A DNA stretch of 64,000 nucleotides from Hydnum rufescens UP504 (lineage: Eukaryota; Basidiomycota; Agaricomycetes; Cantharellales; Hydnaceae), in NCBI GenBank assembly GCA_014904985.1, contig MU128913.1:72283-136282 (forward strand), written 5' to 3'. This document shows positions 35,076 to 45,058 of this stretch, one piece after another. Within the stretch, counting starts at the first letter, position 1; every line of letters starts with the position of its first letter. The notes below the pieces were generated by a model. The model worked only from the letters and a program-made list of their open reading frames with translations. It was not told the origin of the DNA and did not search any database. The translations under genes and the position numbers were made by a program.

Positions 35076-36440
35076 TCTACATCTCTCCTCCCATCTTCAT
35101 AACCACATCAGGCAACCGCCTGAAAAGGCAACCACACGGCCACACACCCGCGACTGCGGGTGTGTGGTCATAAGGTGAGTCTTCTTCGTCGTAGATACAA
35201 CGGCACAAAAAGAGCAGTGAAAGCTGCTCTTTTTGCGCTGCTTTGAACTTTTTTACTAACAACCGTTTATTATTCTAGGTCATAGCCTGGTCCCTGTGCC
35301 AAAGGATGGGGCCCAACCGGCAGGCCCCATACAATAATATGCGAACCAAAAACATGCCAAACGAAACGACACGACCCAACAATGCGACCCAACAACGCGA
35401 CACCACGTGATGCGACACCACGCGACGCGAAACCCAGCAACACCAAACCCAACACCAAACCCAGCGCCGCAAAACCCAGCGACGCAAAACCCAGCAGCGC
35501 CAAACCCAACAAAACAACACCCAGCGAACCAAGCCCAAACGAAAATGCGAGAGGTGGCGACACACTGCCCAAGTGGCCGAGCGAACCACACACCCGCTGC
35601 GGCGGGTGTGTGGTTCTATATAAATTAAGTCCATTTCCCACCCGGCGCAAAAAGAGCAGCACTTGCTGCTCTTTTTGCGCTGTTTTTAAATTTTTAACTA
35701 ATGTTTTATTTCCTATTCTAGGCCAGGATATCCCCCCCCCCCCACGACTGAAAGCCCCCGCATCACACAAATCAGAATGCCCGAATGGGCGAATAAATGA
35801 ATGACGGTGGGCACACGATGCCACCAAGATGAAAGTAGGGAGCCACACACCCGCTGTGGCGGGTGTGTGGCAATATTAGCTATGTATTTTTTTTAATAGC
35901 TACAAACGCACAAAAAGAGCAGCAGTTGCTGCTCTTTTTGCGTGAGTCTTGATATAACTAATGTTTTATTTCTATTCTAGGTCAAGCTGTCCAACCTCAG
36001 TGCGCGAACCCACGGACCTTGAGCCAACGAGTGCACCACCAACAAAACCCCGCCCATACGAAACCACAGACCAGAAGAGCAGGAGGATAGGGCCACACAC
36101 CCGCTGCGGTGGGTGTGTGGCCATATTATGTATGTATTCTTTTAATTTTAGTGAACACATGAACTTACACCATCGAGCCTGAATCCGCTGACCCACCAAT
36201 GAAACCCAGTGCGACCCCGGACCACAAACCTGAACAACATGCTGCAAACGAAAACCGGGACGAAACCCCGCACGACCGCATGAATGAAAACCGCGAACGA
36301 AACTGCGAACGCCCGTACGAACGAAAACCGCAAACACCCCCTCGACAGTCTGCCCAAATGGAGCCCAGGCCCCCGGCTGGGGCATACGAGCCACACACCC
36401 GCTGCAGCGGGTGTGTGGTTGATTTAAGGTACTTTTCTTT
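35076..36440 (+). mobile_element. E4 right arm (plus-strand units, several donors decayed)
   Basis: A palindromes lie near 35138, 35584, 35841, 36091 and 36391 and B palindromes near 35201, 35643 and 35907. The first intron 35175-35278 is canonical. The next two have acceptors at 35721 and 35980, but their donors read ATTAAGT (about 35626) and CTATGT (about 35880) instead of GT. The last two units have lost B. An exon at 35380-35530 carries CAACACCAAACCC-type tandem repeats. This arm appears to be losing its splice signals while keeping its palindromes. Confidence 0.72.
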
Positions 36441-36519
36441 GACTAATGTGTTATCTATTAACCTGGCCCACCACCTACAAACCCGAGACCCGCATGAACC
36501 CCCCCTGTGGTGGCAGATC

Positions 36520-36715
36520 CCAGGGGGGATAATATGTATATAATAATAATAATAAATAGTAAACAATTATATAATCTAGCACAGCCATGAATTGGCCCAA
36601 AAACTGAATTGGAATGGCCATATTTCGGCCATACTGTCTGAGGGACCTATTAGGTACCATTTTCTGCCCCGAAAATGGTACCTAAATTAGGTCCCCCCCT
36701 TGACTGACCAGGCTG
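36520..36715. repeat. E4 right subterminal region, hairpin and terminus
   Basis: An AT-rich strip (GGGGGATAATATGTATATAATAA) is followed by a hairpin between GGGACCTATTAGGTACCA (about 36632) and its complement (about 36676-36694), then the terminus TGACTGACCAGGCTG. Confidence 0.78.
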
Positions 36716-36753
36716 TTACTGTTGTACTAATATTTTATTATTTATTTCTCTAG

Positions 36754-37205
36754 ATCCTGAACCAGAATCCCCGTGAGCCCCCAAGCAGAACTGGCCAAAC
36801 GAGACGCAGCAAACAATAACTACGAACGAACCCCCACAAATGAAGACCAACCCACGAGGGAGTGCCCAAAAGGAACCGGCCCCTGACCACACTTGCTGCG
36901 GAGGGTACGGTGGGTGTATGTGGGTGCGTGACCCACATAAACCATCCCCCCCTGTGGTGGCAGACCCTGGGGGGGTATAGTATAATATGTATATAATAAT
37001 AGTAATAATAATAATAATAAATAGTAAACAAATAATAATAAATAAGTATATAACCTGGCACAGCCATGGATTGGCCGATAGATGGCCCAAAAACTGAATT
37101 GGAACAGCCTGATTTTGGCCATAAGGTTTGGGGGACCTATTAGGTACCATTTTCTGCCCTGAAAGTGGTACCTACATTAGGTCCCCCATGTGACTGACCA
37201 GCCTG
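36754..37205. mobile_element. E3 last exon, right subterminal region and terminus
   Basis: This continues E3 after E4. A degenerate exon contains a weak A-like palindrome near 36900-36935, followed by the AT strip, the GGTACC hairpin (about 37136-37182) and the terminus ending at 37205. It closely resembles the E4 right end. Confidence 0.72.
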
Positions 37206-37280
37206 GACTTACACTGGACTTAGTTGGAGTTATCTGTGTTTATATTTGTTTGGTGCTCTCGTTGCAGTGTGGCCCTGACA
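37206..37280 (+). repeat. 5' LTR of the Gypsy element, downstream portion
   Basis: This matches 44981-45053 and ends GGCCCTGACA. The bases just after it (GAAGACCAAAGC) are where a primer-binding site should be. I could not match them to a tRNA. Confidence 0.88.
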
Positions 37281-37358
37281 GAAGACCAAAGCTCTTTCAT
37301 GAGCCCACCATCCAGATTGCTTAGTATCATCGATTTCCCTCCTACCCCTCATTCCGAA

Positions 37359-38430
37359 ATGTCTGACGGTGCTCCAGTAGCCATTACTGCCGACCACCTC
37401 CAACACCTCCTCACTCAACTCCAACAACAGAATGCCACCCTTTGAGAGGAACTGGATGACATGCGAAACCAAGGGACACACATCGCAGGCTTTGTGTCTG
37501 CCGCAGTTCAGCAGACCCTCCAGAAACAACCCCTGCCTACCCAATCCACTCGTGAGGCCAAGGGGGCAGACCCCAAACCATTCTCAGGCAACCGGAAGAA
37601 GACAGAAGGTTTCCTGTGCTCCATCCAGCTGAATATTGCTCTCCAGCCCAGAGTCTACCCCACGGAGCTGCACAAAATCCTATACACCCTCTCCTGGATG
37701 AAGGACGGAACCACCAGAGCATGGGCAGAAAGCCTTTCCACCTCTTTCCTGGACCCTGAGACTCACAACCCATATGAGACCTTTGAGGAGTTCCTGGTTG
37801 CCTTCAAGAGTGCCTTCAGGGAGCCAGATTGAGAGTTCACTGCCCGGTCCCAACTTTGGAACCTGAAGCAGGGAAAGATGTCTGCCGAGGAGTACACTGC
37901 GCACTTTGATGCCTTGGCAGGTCAAACCAGCTTCAGAGAGGAGGCCCTTATCGATGCATACCAATGAGGACTCAATGAATGATTACTGGAGAAAATGCAC
38001 CTCAGTGACCTACCAGGGACCCTTGGAGGATGGCAGGACATGGCACGCTGGCTGGACAACTTATACCTCCAGTTCCGACTGGCCATGGCAAGCACGAACC
38101 CCTATGCACTGAGGAACCCTCCAACACCCATGGAGAAGCCCCGGACAACACCCCTGCCCCCAGGCCAACCCCAGTGCCTCCTGTGGCAACACATTCCTCA
38201 TCAACTTCGTTTGCCCCCACGGACGGAGACTCCACACAGAAGCAAGAGGCACAACATTGTTACAACTGCCAGGAGCTGGGACACATCTCTCGTGACTGCC
38301 CACACCCATGAAAGCCCCGACAGTTCATCTGGGCAATGGAAGACATTGTAGCAATCGTCCATGAGGAACTACAGAAGCTGTTCCCACCTGCAAAGGACAC
38401 ACCAGAACCCTCAGGATCCACTCCGCAGGG
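37359..38430 (+). pseudogene. Gypsy Gag with CCHC zinc knuckle (decayed)
   Basis: The start ATG at 37359 opens MSDGAPVAITADHLQ, with a Gln-rich helical N-terminus. A typical retrotransposon Gag body follows (FSGNRKKTEGFL near 37585; LDPETHNPYETFEEF near 37750). A CCHC knuckle CYNCQELGHISRDC lies at 38258-38299 and should bind nucleic acid in the particle. In-frame TGA codons occur at 37443, 37830, 37965, 37980 and 38309. The frame changes once near 38150. Elsewhere in the same frame CGA is retained (for example just after 37455), so TGA is not simply read as Arg. Confidence 0.85.
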
Positions 38431-38448
38431 TTTTCCCAACAGTCAGCA

Positions 38449-41400
38449 GTGAAGGATGCATCCTGCCTGACCAACAGATTCACCCCCCTCCAAAACTGTA
38501 CATACAGAATCAGAAATGACATGTTTTTCTCCGATGATGAGAGTGATGATTCTGAAAATGTATCCACCTATACCAACCCTGTTTATAGCCCTCCACCCTC
38601 AATCCGCCTCCTTTCCGAAGACCCTAGACAAGCCACGGAAGTCAAGGTGAAAATCCAATCACCCCAGACTGGAGCCATCTGTGCCAGAACCGCTCTACTG
38701 GACTCCGGAGCAACTGGGATGTTCATGGACCCAGCCTTTGCAAAGGAGAACGGACTAGATGTACAGCTGCTTGCCCGCCCCATCCCAGTCTATAACGTCA
38801 ATGGAACACTCAATGAGATGGGATCTGTCCGTGAAGAAGTAGAAGTCATCCTCCAGATTGATGACCACTCTGAATGGGTGGTATTCTCCATGATCAGACT
38901 GGGTAAAGCCAAATTGATCATAGGGCACACCTGGCTCCACCACCACAACCCGGAGATCGACTGGACAACAGGGAAGCTGACGCTGACCCAATGCCCGTCT
39001 GACTGCTGAGCAATGATCCAGAGAATACGGAATACGGAATGCTGATGAGAGAGAGATGGTCGGAAAGCTGTGGAGACACCCCAGAACGAGCCTGCACCAC
39101 TGGACGACGACAATGAGACCCTGACCTTGGAAAAAGGGGATGCTATTTTTGCAGCCTACTTCCCTGATGACAGCAAACACTCTGAAATCATCCAAGCAAT
39201 GTCCACCCCTTCTCAGAGGCTGGCAGAGGCTGCTAAGATGAAAGCAAACGAACCTGCCAAAATCTTTGAGGAGCTCGTACCTGAGGAATTCCGTGACTTC
39301 CAAGACGTGTTCTCCAAAGACTCCTTTGACCAACTCCCCACCTGGAAGCCATGGGACCACCACATTGAGTTTCAAGAAGGAACTCAGCTACCTCCTCCCA
39401 CCAAACTGTTCCTGCTGTCCCCAGGTGAACAGAAAGAACTCGACAACTTCCTGAAGGAGAATCTCACTTCCAGTCGAATCCATCCATCAAAGTCTCCAAT
39501 GGCCACTCCAGTGTTCTTCGTGAAGAAAAAGGATGCAGGGTTCCGCCTAGTCCAGGACTACCAGAAACTCAATGACATCATGGTTAAGAACGCATACCCC
39601 TTACCCCTGATCTCTGACGTCATCGATTGACTCCGTGGAGCCAAAGTGTTTGGGAAACTTGACCTCTGGTGGGGATTCCAGAACATCCGGATGGCAGAAG
39701 GAGACGAATGGAAAGCAGCATTCCAGATGAACCGAGGACTGTTCGAACCATTGGTAATGTTCTTTGGACTTTGCAACTCCCCTGGGACGTTCCAGAACAT
39801 GATCAATGACGTCCTCAGGGAATGGATCGACAATGGAGTATGCATTGTGTACCTGGATGACATCTTATGCTTTGCCAAGACTCAAGAAGAGTACATCCAA
39901 GGAGTCCGAGGCATCCTACAGACCCTCTGGGAAAACAAACTCTTCCTGAAACTGGAGAAGTGTGAGTTCTTCCAAGATCGGATCAAATACCTGGGGATGA
40001 TATTCACACCGGACCATGTGGAGATGGACCCTGTCAAAGTCGGAGGCGTAACGGACTGGCCAGAGCCCAAAAACCTGAAAGAAACACAGTCATTCTTAGG
40101 GTTCATTAACTTCTACCAACGATTCATTCAGGATTTTGCCAAGGTTGCCAGACCTCTAAACGACCTCACCCGGAAAGACACACCCTTCCGGTGGACTGAT
40201 GCAGAACGTAACACCTTCCTCAAATTGAAAGCCCTCGTCACCCTCCAAGTCCAGATGCTTCCGAGTGGAGGCAGACACCTCTGGGTATGCAACGGGAGCT
40301 GTACTCTCCCAACTCCAAGATGATGGGAAGTGGCACCCAGTGGGCTTCTTGTCAAAAAGCTTATCCAAGGCCGAGAGAAACTATGACATCTACAACAAGG
40401 AGCTCTTAGCCATCATCTGGGCCTTAGAAGCTTGGAGACACTACCTCAAAGGTTCCCCTCACTTGGTTGAGATCTTGATAGACCACCAGAACCTCCAGTA
40501 CTTCTGGTCTGCCCAGAAGTTGAACCGGAGGCAAGCCCGGTGGAGCATATTCCTCTCTCGGTTCAACTTCACCCTCCAACACTGTTCTGGGACACAATCC
40601 GGGAAGCCTGATGCCCTCTCACACCGGTCAGACCATCCATGTGGGGACTCTGACAATTCCGATGTGGTGCTCCTGAAACCAGCCGCCTTCCAGACGCGGG
40701 CCACCGACTCCCTGGAGGTCATCACAGTCGAAGGGCCCAGCCGGAGCCTGATGGCATGGATTAAAAGGGCAACAGAGATCGATGATAAAGTGGTCCAGAT
40801 CATTAAGGAGCTGAATGGAGATGGACCAAAGACACACCTCAAGGATTGGGAACTCCATGGCTCCACAGTTCTCTACCAAGGCTGCATATATGTCCCGTTG
40901 GACCCCAAACTCCGTCATGACCTCGTGCATGAGCACCATGATACTCCGACCACAGGTCACCCCGGACAGTGGAAGATGTATGAGCTGGTGTCCCGCCACT
41001 ACTGGTGGCTGGGGATGTCTCGATACATTGCAACCTATGTCTCTGCCTGTGACACTTGCAACCAGACGAAAACCTTCCCCTCCAAGCCGTCCGGAACACT
41101 CCACCCCAACCCTGTGCCAGACCATCAATGGCAGGTCATATCTGTGGACATGATCATGGAACTCCCAGAATCACATGGATTTGACAGCATGATGATCATC
41201 GTTGATCGATTATCCAAACGAATCCATGCAATGCCCATGACCACCACAGTCGATTCTGCCAGGGTTGCCCGTCTGTTCCAAGACAATGTGTGGAGACATC
41301 ACGGCCTTCCGGAAACCATTATCAGTGACCGAGGCACCACCTTCACTTCCAAGTTCATGAAGGAGCTGAACTCACTCCTTGGTGTTAAAACGAATTTCTC

Positions 41401-42286
41401 AACAGCATTCCACCCCCAGATGGATGGACAGACAGAGCATGTCAATCAGGAAATTGAGCAATACCTCCAGATCTTTGTTAACCACCGGCAGAACAACTGG
41501 GCAGAATGGCTCCCTATTGTGGAATTCGCATATAACAACCGTGTGCACTCCTCTACACACCAGACCCCATTCCAGCTGGACTCCGGACAGGACCCTCACC
41601 TTGGCACTGAACCAGTCCATGCCGGGATGGTTGAAGCCACCTCAGACTTCATCACTTGGATGCGGAAGGCTATGGACAAAGCCCAGGCCGCCTTACAGAG
41701 GGCTGCAGAAGACATGGCATGGTTCTATGATGCCCACCACACAGATGCTCCGGAATACACAATTGGCGACCAAGTTTGGCTAGATGCACGTGACATCTCC
41801 ACCGACTGCCCCACCAAAAAACTCTCTGACAAATGGCTTGGACCCTATAAGGTTGATAAAGTCATCTCCTGCTCTGCCATCCATCTCAAACTCCCTGCCT
41901 CCATGCATATCCACCCAGTGTTCCATGTATCCAAACTCCACCCCTTCTGACCGGACCCGATTGCAGAGCACACAGCTCACCCCCCACCACCCCCAATCTT
42001 ACGAGGAGGTGAAGAGGAGTATGAAGTTGAGCAAATCGAGAATTCCAGGTATTTCCACCAGAAACTCCAGTACCTAGTGAAGTGGAAGGGGTACCTGGCT
42101 TCCAACAATGAGTGGGTCCCTGAAGCCAACCTGGACAACGCCCCAGAGGCCATTCAGGAATTCCACCAGACTCATCTGGAGGCCCCGAGATGCATTAATG
42201 CTGTGGAGTTCACATCCATACCATTCAGGACCACCCAGTTCCTTATGGAGTCTCCAACAGACCTCCCGGACTGGTCGACACACTGA
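38449..42286 (+). pseudogene. Gypsy Pol: protease, reverse transcriptase, RNase H, integrase, chromodomain (decayed)
   Basis: The domains run in order. An aspartic protease has DSGAT at 38701-38715. The RT runs from about 39480 to 40050 with YLDD at 39850-39861. RNase H spans about 40265-40620 (DTSGYATGAVLSQ, then KELLAI and DHQNLQYF). Integrase has an HHCC zinc module (about 40935-41060), catalytic Asp near 41146, Asp near 41326 and Glu near 41432. A chromodomain follows at about 42010-42190 (YLVKWKGYL near 42065). TGA stops lie at 39007, 39043, 39046, 39628 and 41948, and a frameshift lies near 40262. The order RT-RNase H-integrase defines Ty3/Gypsy. The chromodomain normally steers integration to modified chromatin. 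Confidence 0.92.
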
Positions 42287-42366
42287 CAGATTCAAGGAAC
42301 AACGTATTTACAATGAGGAAAGAAAAAGGAAAAAGGGAGGAGTGGAGGACAGAACAACAACTCAGA

Positions 42367-42960
42367 CTACTCATCGCCCTTGCCCTTGTCATCGTCATCC
42401 TCATTGTCCATGTCATCGTCCTCGCCATCAACATTGTCATTACCACCCTCGCTATCCGTTATGTTGATGGGCTCCTCAGTACACTGACGCTTGATCCCGC
42501 ATCTGGACGACGGACCCCCACCAGAGGTTGGCTTGACCATTCCAGACCTGATCCCCATCCACTCTGGACTTGGGACCGGAGGATGAGAAACCACCTGGCG
42601 AGGGACCAGGTGCTGGGCGATGGCCTGGAGAGAGTCTTGCATCTCCCCCACCGACAATGCCATCTCCTCCGTGGCCCGGGCCTGCTTCTCCAACGCCTCG
42701 GCCAACTGTTTGTGTGCAAGCGCACTTTGCTCCATGGCTACCACCAGTCGGAGCTGGACATCTGCTGCAGGGGCACAAGCACAGCCCCGACCTGTCGATG
42801 GCTTGGCTCCAGACACCCCTTCATCGCCCAGTGTGCATTGAACCTTCGCCATGAAGCACGGCTGGCATGCCCACGTTCCTGGCTTGTCCTGGGGGACACA
42901 AGGGATCTGGTGCTGAATACAGCGGATGCACACAGTAGACCTGGAGGACATTATTACCAA
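42367..42960 (-). CDS. Antisense Zn2Cys6-like protein within the Gypsy element (fragment)
   Basis: This is a minus-strand frame of 197 codons between Pol and the 3' LTR. Cysteines follow C-x2-C-x6-C-x10-C-x2-C-x6-C (about residues 10-41), which fits the fungal Zn2Cys6 DNA-binding cluster pattern. A heptad-like helix (about residues 70-115) and a Ser/Pro linker follow, and a strongly acidic tail ends in Lys/Asp repeats. It probably continues the minus-strand coiled-coil segment at 44044-44346, from which it is separated by an insertion. Its role is unknown; it could be a captured host regulator or an element-encoded accessory protein. Confidence 0.55.
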   Translation of the reverse strand: MVIMSSRSTVCIRCIQHQIPCVPQDKPGTWACQPCFMAKVQCTLGDEGVSGAKPSTGRGCACAPAADVQLRLVVAMEQSALAHKQLAEALEKQARATEEMALSVGEMQDSLQAIAQHLVPRQVVSHPPVPSPEWMGIRSGMVKPTSGGGPSSRCGIKRQCTEEPINITDSEGGNDNVDGEDDDMDNEDDDDKGKGDE

Positions 42961-42964
42961 GTAA

Positions 42965-44040
42965 GTGGAACTTCACCAAGACACGGACTCATGGCTGGTT
43001 CACAGAGTCCTCCTGGACCCTCCTGGTGTAGAAGTACAAGCATATCTGGGTCAAAGAAATGCTTTTTAGGCTATTTCAGCTCTAAGTCTTACCAGGCAGC
43101 CACACTAGTAAAGCCGGGCAACCTAGACATGTAATTAGGTAACCTGGTAAGGCTAGCCTTGGGACTTAAGAGTCCTTTTGATCCATAAATGGTAGTCAAT
43201 ATGGAGGGAAACATTAAGGACCATAGCAACCCTAAATTAGACCTCATAAAGGCGCCATAGCAACACCATTAGGAGATGCTGTGCTCTTCTAGAACATGGA
43301 CTCCACCCTTCTAGAACCATTGCTGTGCTACACCCTTCTAGAATGTGTGAGTCATAAGATATTTTTAGGGTAGAACAATAAGTTCATTTAGGAACAATAA
43401 GGCATATGAGTCATAGATGAGTCATAGATGAGTCATAGGTTATTTTTAGGATAGAACAAAAGGTTCATTTCCCATCCTTCTATAACTAGACAGGGGAATG
43501 CTTCATAATAGGGGCTCTCTGACAGGCATAAAAGGAGGGGGAATCTTAGGTAGAAAGACAAGAAATTCAGAGGTAGCCCTCGGCAGTCTCTCTATTCTTC
43601 ACACACCCAGAAGAAATCTGGAGGTAGCTCCCTAGCAATCCCTCTTTTCTTCATACAACCAGATCACCTTAGCCACACTAGACTAAGTTCTACAGTAGAA
43701 AAGGAGAAATCTGACTTCACAAGTATTGGAAGACCAAGCCCTCAATAGCTTAAGCCTAGCATAAATAAGTCTAGCACAGCTTATCAAGAGGAAGATCTTC
43801 AGTACACTTGGAGAGGATTTAAGGCCCTTGGTAACCTGTAACAAGTCTTACCTAAGTTCTTGATCAACTTCACACCCTTCTCACACTTTAGCCCTTATTC
43901 ACCAACCTTTCAACCTTTCACCTCTTTCATCCAAACCCTCCACACACTCTCTCTACCCCTATATCCAGCCCTTGATTCTTACACCTATCTCAGTAATAAG
44001 AACCAGTTCCTTGTCATTTACTAAAGACTAAGTCTAGACT
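42965..44040. mobile_element. LTR-like insertion of about 1.1 kb in the antisense gene
   Basis: This sequence is unlike the flanking Gypsy DNA. It has repeated GAGTCATAGATGAGTCATAG and CACCCTTCTAGAA words and a TATA-like GGCATAAAAGGAGG near 43525. It shares GAGTCATA-rich words with 45340-45480. A solo LTR is the best guess. I could not fix the ends or find a target duplication. Confidence 0.45.
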
Positions 44041-44043
44041 CTG

Positions 44044-44346
44044 TCATTCGACTTGCTCTAGTTTTCTTCTGAACATCGGCAGAAAACCCCTGCACCTGGC
44101 AGTAGCCTCCATGGTAGCCTTAGCCTCCATGGCAGCCTTGGCCTCTGCAGTGGCCTTGGCCTCTGCAGCTGCCTTACGATGTGCCACCTCAGCCGCCTTC
44201 CACTTTGCCTCCTCCTTCTTCCACTCCTCCTCCACAAGCCTGGCCTCCTCCTCCTGTGCCTCCCTCAATGCCTGCACAGCCTCTTCATGGCAGAGACGAG
44301 CTTCTTCGAATGGAGAACAATTATTGCCTGACATGTTACATGGCAC
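44044..44346 (-). CDS. Antisense coiled-coil segment (front part of the Gypsy antisense gene)
   Basis: Minus strand, 100 codons. It starts MPCNMSGNNCSPFEEARL and becomes an Ala/Glu/Lys helix with repeated AEAKA units. It lies directly inside the 3' LTR and polypurine tract and shares orientation with the Zn2Cys6-like frame at 42367-42960. The two probably formed one gene before the 1.1-kb insertion. It may be transcribed from the 3' LTR in antisense; this is not shown. Confidence 0.5.
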   Translation of the reverse strand: MPCNMSGNNCSPFEEARLCHEEAVQALREAQEEEARLVEEEWKKEEAKWKAAEVAHRKAAAEAKATAEAKAAMEAKATMEATARCRGFLPMFRRKLEQVE

Positions 44347-44405
44347 AAGAACTCTGGATGTTTCCGCAGATCAATCCTTCCCGCCCACTTGGGACAATCA
44401 GGCTT

Positions 44406-44415
44406 AAGAGGGGGG
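44406..44415 (+). other. Polypurine tract of the Gypsy element
   Basis: AAGAGGGGGG lies three bases before the 3' LTR, the expected primer for plus-strand DNA synthesis. Confidence 0.75.
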
Positions 44416-44418
44416 TAA

Positions 44419-45053
44419 TGTCAGAGTTCATCCATTTCCCAGTTAATTCCGGATTTGTTTCCAGATTTGTTCTGGTTTGTTTCCGGTTTTGGTTCCGGCC
44501 TGTTTCCGATTTGTCCCTGTCTCCGTTTCATTTCCCCTTCATTTCCTCGTTTCCTTTACTTCCAGTTCCCACACACTTACCCCTGGCCCTGTCCCTGTCC
44601 CCTCCACTTTCCCGTCCCTGCCCACTCCCCTCTTGTGCCTGCCCCCCTGTAACCACCTCTCATTAAGCAATCAATCCCCCGTAGTATAGGAACTATGTAT
44701 AAGTAGTCCAGGGCAAAATCCAGAGATTCAGCTTTGGTCTCTCAGGATTTCTGCTTCTACTCCGGACTACAGGTTAGCCTCACTGTACCTATTCCCTTAA
44801 TGTTAATCTCAGGATTTCTGCTTCTACTCCGGACTACAGTCCGAGTACTTCCCAGTTGACTCCGTGAGCTTAAGGACCACTGTGCTCGTTTCCACCTAGT
44901 CCCTTCCAGGCTGCTGGACTGCCTCTCCATCTCATCCTCATTATCTTGTTCTTGCCTGGATTCTCCCAGACTTAGCCAGACTTACACCAGACTTAGTCAG
45001 AGTTATCTGTGTTTATATTTGTTTGGTGCTCTTGTCGCAGCATGGCCCTGACA
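44419..45053 (+). repeat. 3' LTR of the Gypsy element
   Basis: It starts TGTCAGAG and ends GGCCCTGACA (635 bp). It is intact, contains the undisturbed E3 target site (CAGACTTACACC near 44978), and shows a TATA-like ACTATGTATAAGTAG near 44689 and two CTCAGGATTTCTGC repeats. GATAC follows at 45054. Confidence 0.92.
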
Positions 45054-45058
45054 GATAC

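Larger units (their letters stand above)
30253..36715. mobile_element. Element E4: complete nested array element, TSD TTACTGTT
   Basis: The left end is CACCTTGGTCAGTCA and the right end is TGACTGACCAGGCTG. TTACTGTT flanks both sides exactly (30245-30252 and 36716-36723). The length is 6463 bp, including a later 1.38-kb TG...CA insertion at 31252-32633. The 8-bp duplication and CA...TG termini fit hAT-like transposition. It has left-arm units, a central foldback and right-arm units, but no protein-coding gene. It must depend on a transposase supplied elsewhere. Confidence 0.9.
30167..36753 (+). other. E3 intron interrupted by a nested copy of the same family
   Basis: The donor GTATGT is at 30167 and B is near 30204-30243. 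The 8-bp target TTACTGTT (30245-30252) is repeated at 36716-36723, then a TACTAAT branch motif at 36724-36731 and the acceptor CTCTAG ends at 36753. Without E4 and one duplication, the intron would be 116 nt, the normal size for this array. Confidence 0.75.
25767..37205. mobile_element. Element E3: complete array element inserted in the Gypsy 5' LTR
   Basis: The left end is CACCTTGGTCAGTCA and the right end is TGACTGACCAGCCTG (37191-37205). The LTR sequence GACTTAC is present on both sides (25760-25766 and 37206-37212); the intact site in the 3' LTR has it once. The duplication is 7 bp, or 8 bp with one change. E3 carries the full architecture: terminus, subterminal hairpin, AT strip, left-arm units, central foldback, right-arm units, AT strip, hairpin, terminus. 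It is interrupted at 30253-36715 by E4, leaving about 4.98 kb of its own. No transposase is seen. Confidence 0.85.
25189..45053 (+). mobile_element. Ty3/Gypsy chromovirus with perfect GATAC target duplication, 5' LTR split by nested elements
   Basis: The LTRs begin TGTCAGAG and end GGCCCTGACA. GATAC flanks both sides (25184-25188 and 45054-45058). The order is 5' LTR part, nested E3 (25767-37205), rest of the 5' LTR (to 37280), Gag, protease, RT, RNase H, integrase, chromodomain, antisense gene remnants, polypurine tract and 3' LTR. Without E3 the element is about 8.4 kb. The coding frame has at least eleven in-frame TGA codons and three frame changes, so it is inactive. The chromodomain after integrase places it among chromoviruses. 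Confidence 0.92.

Noticed and set aside
37359..42286. TGA used as an Arg codon throughout
   Set aside because: CGA is still present at many Arg positions in the same frames, frameshifts are also present, and CpG decay explains the pattern more simply.
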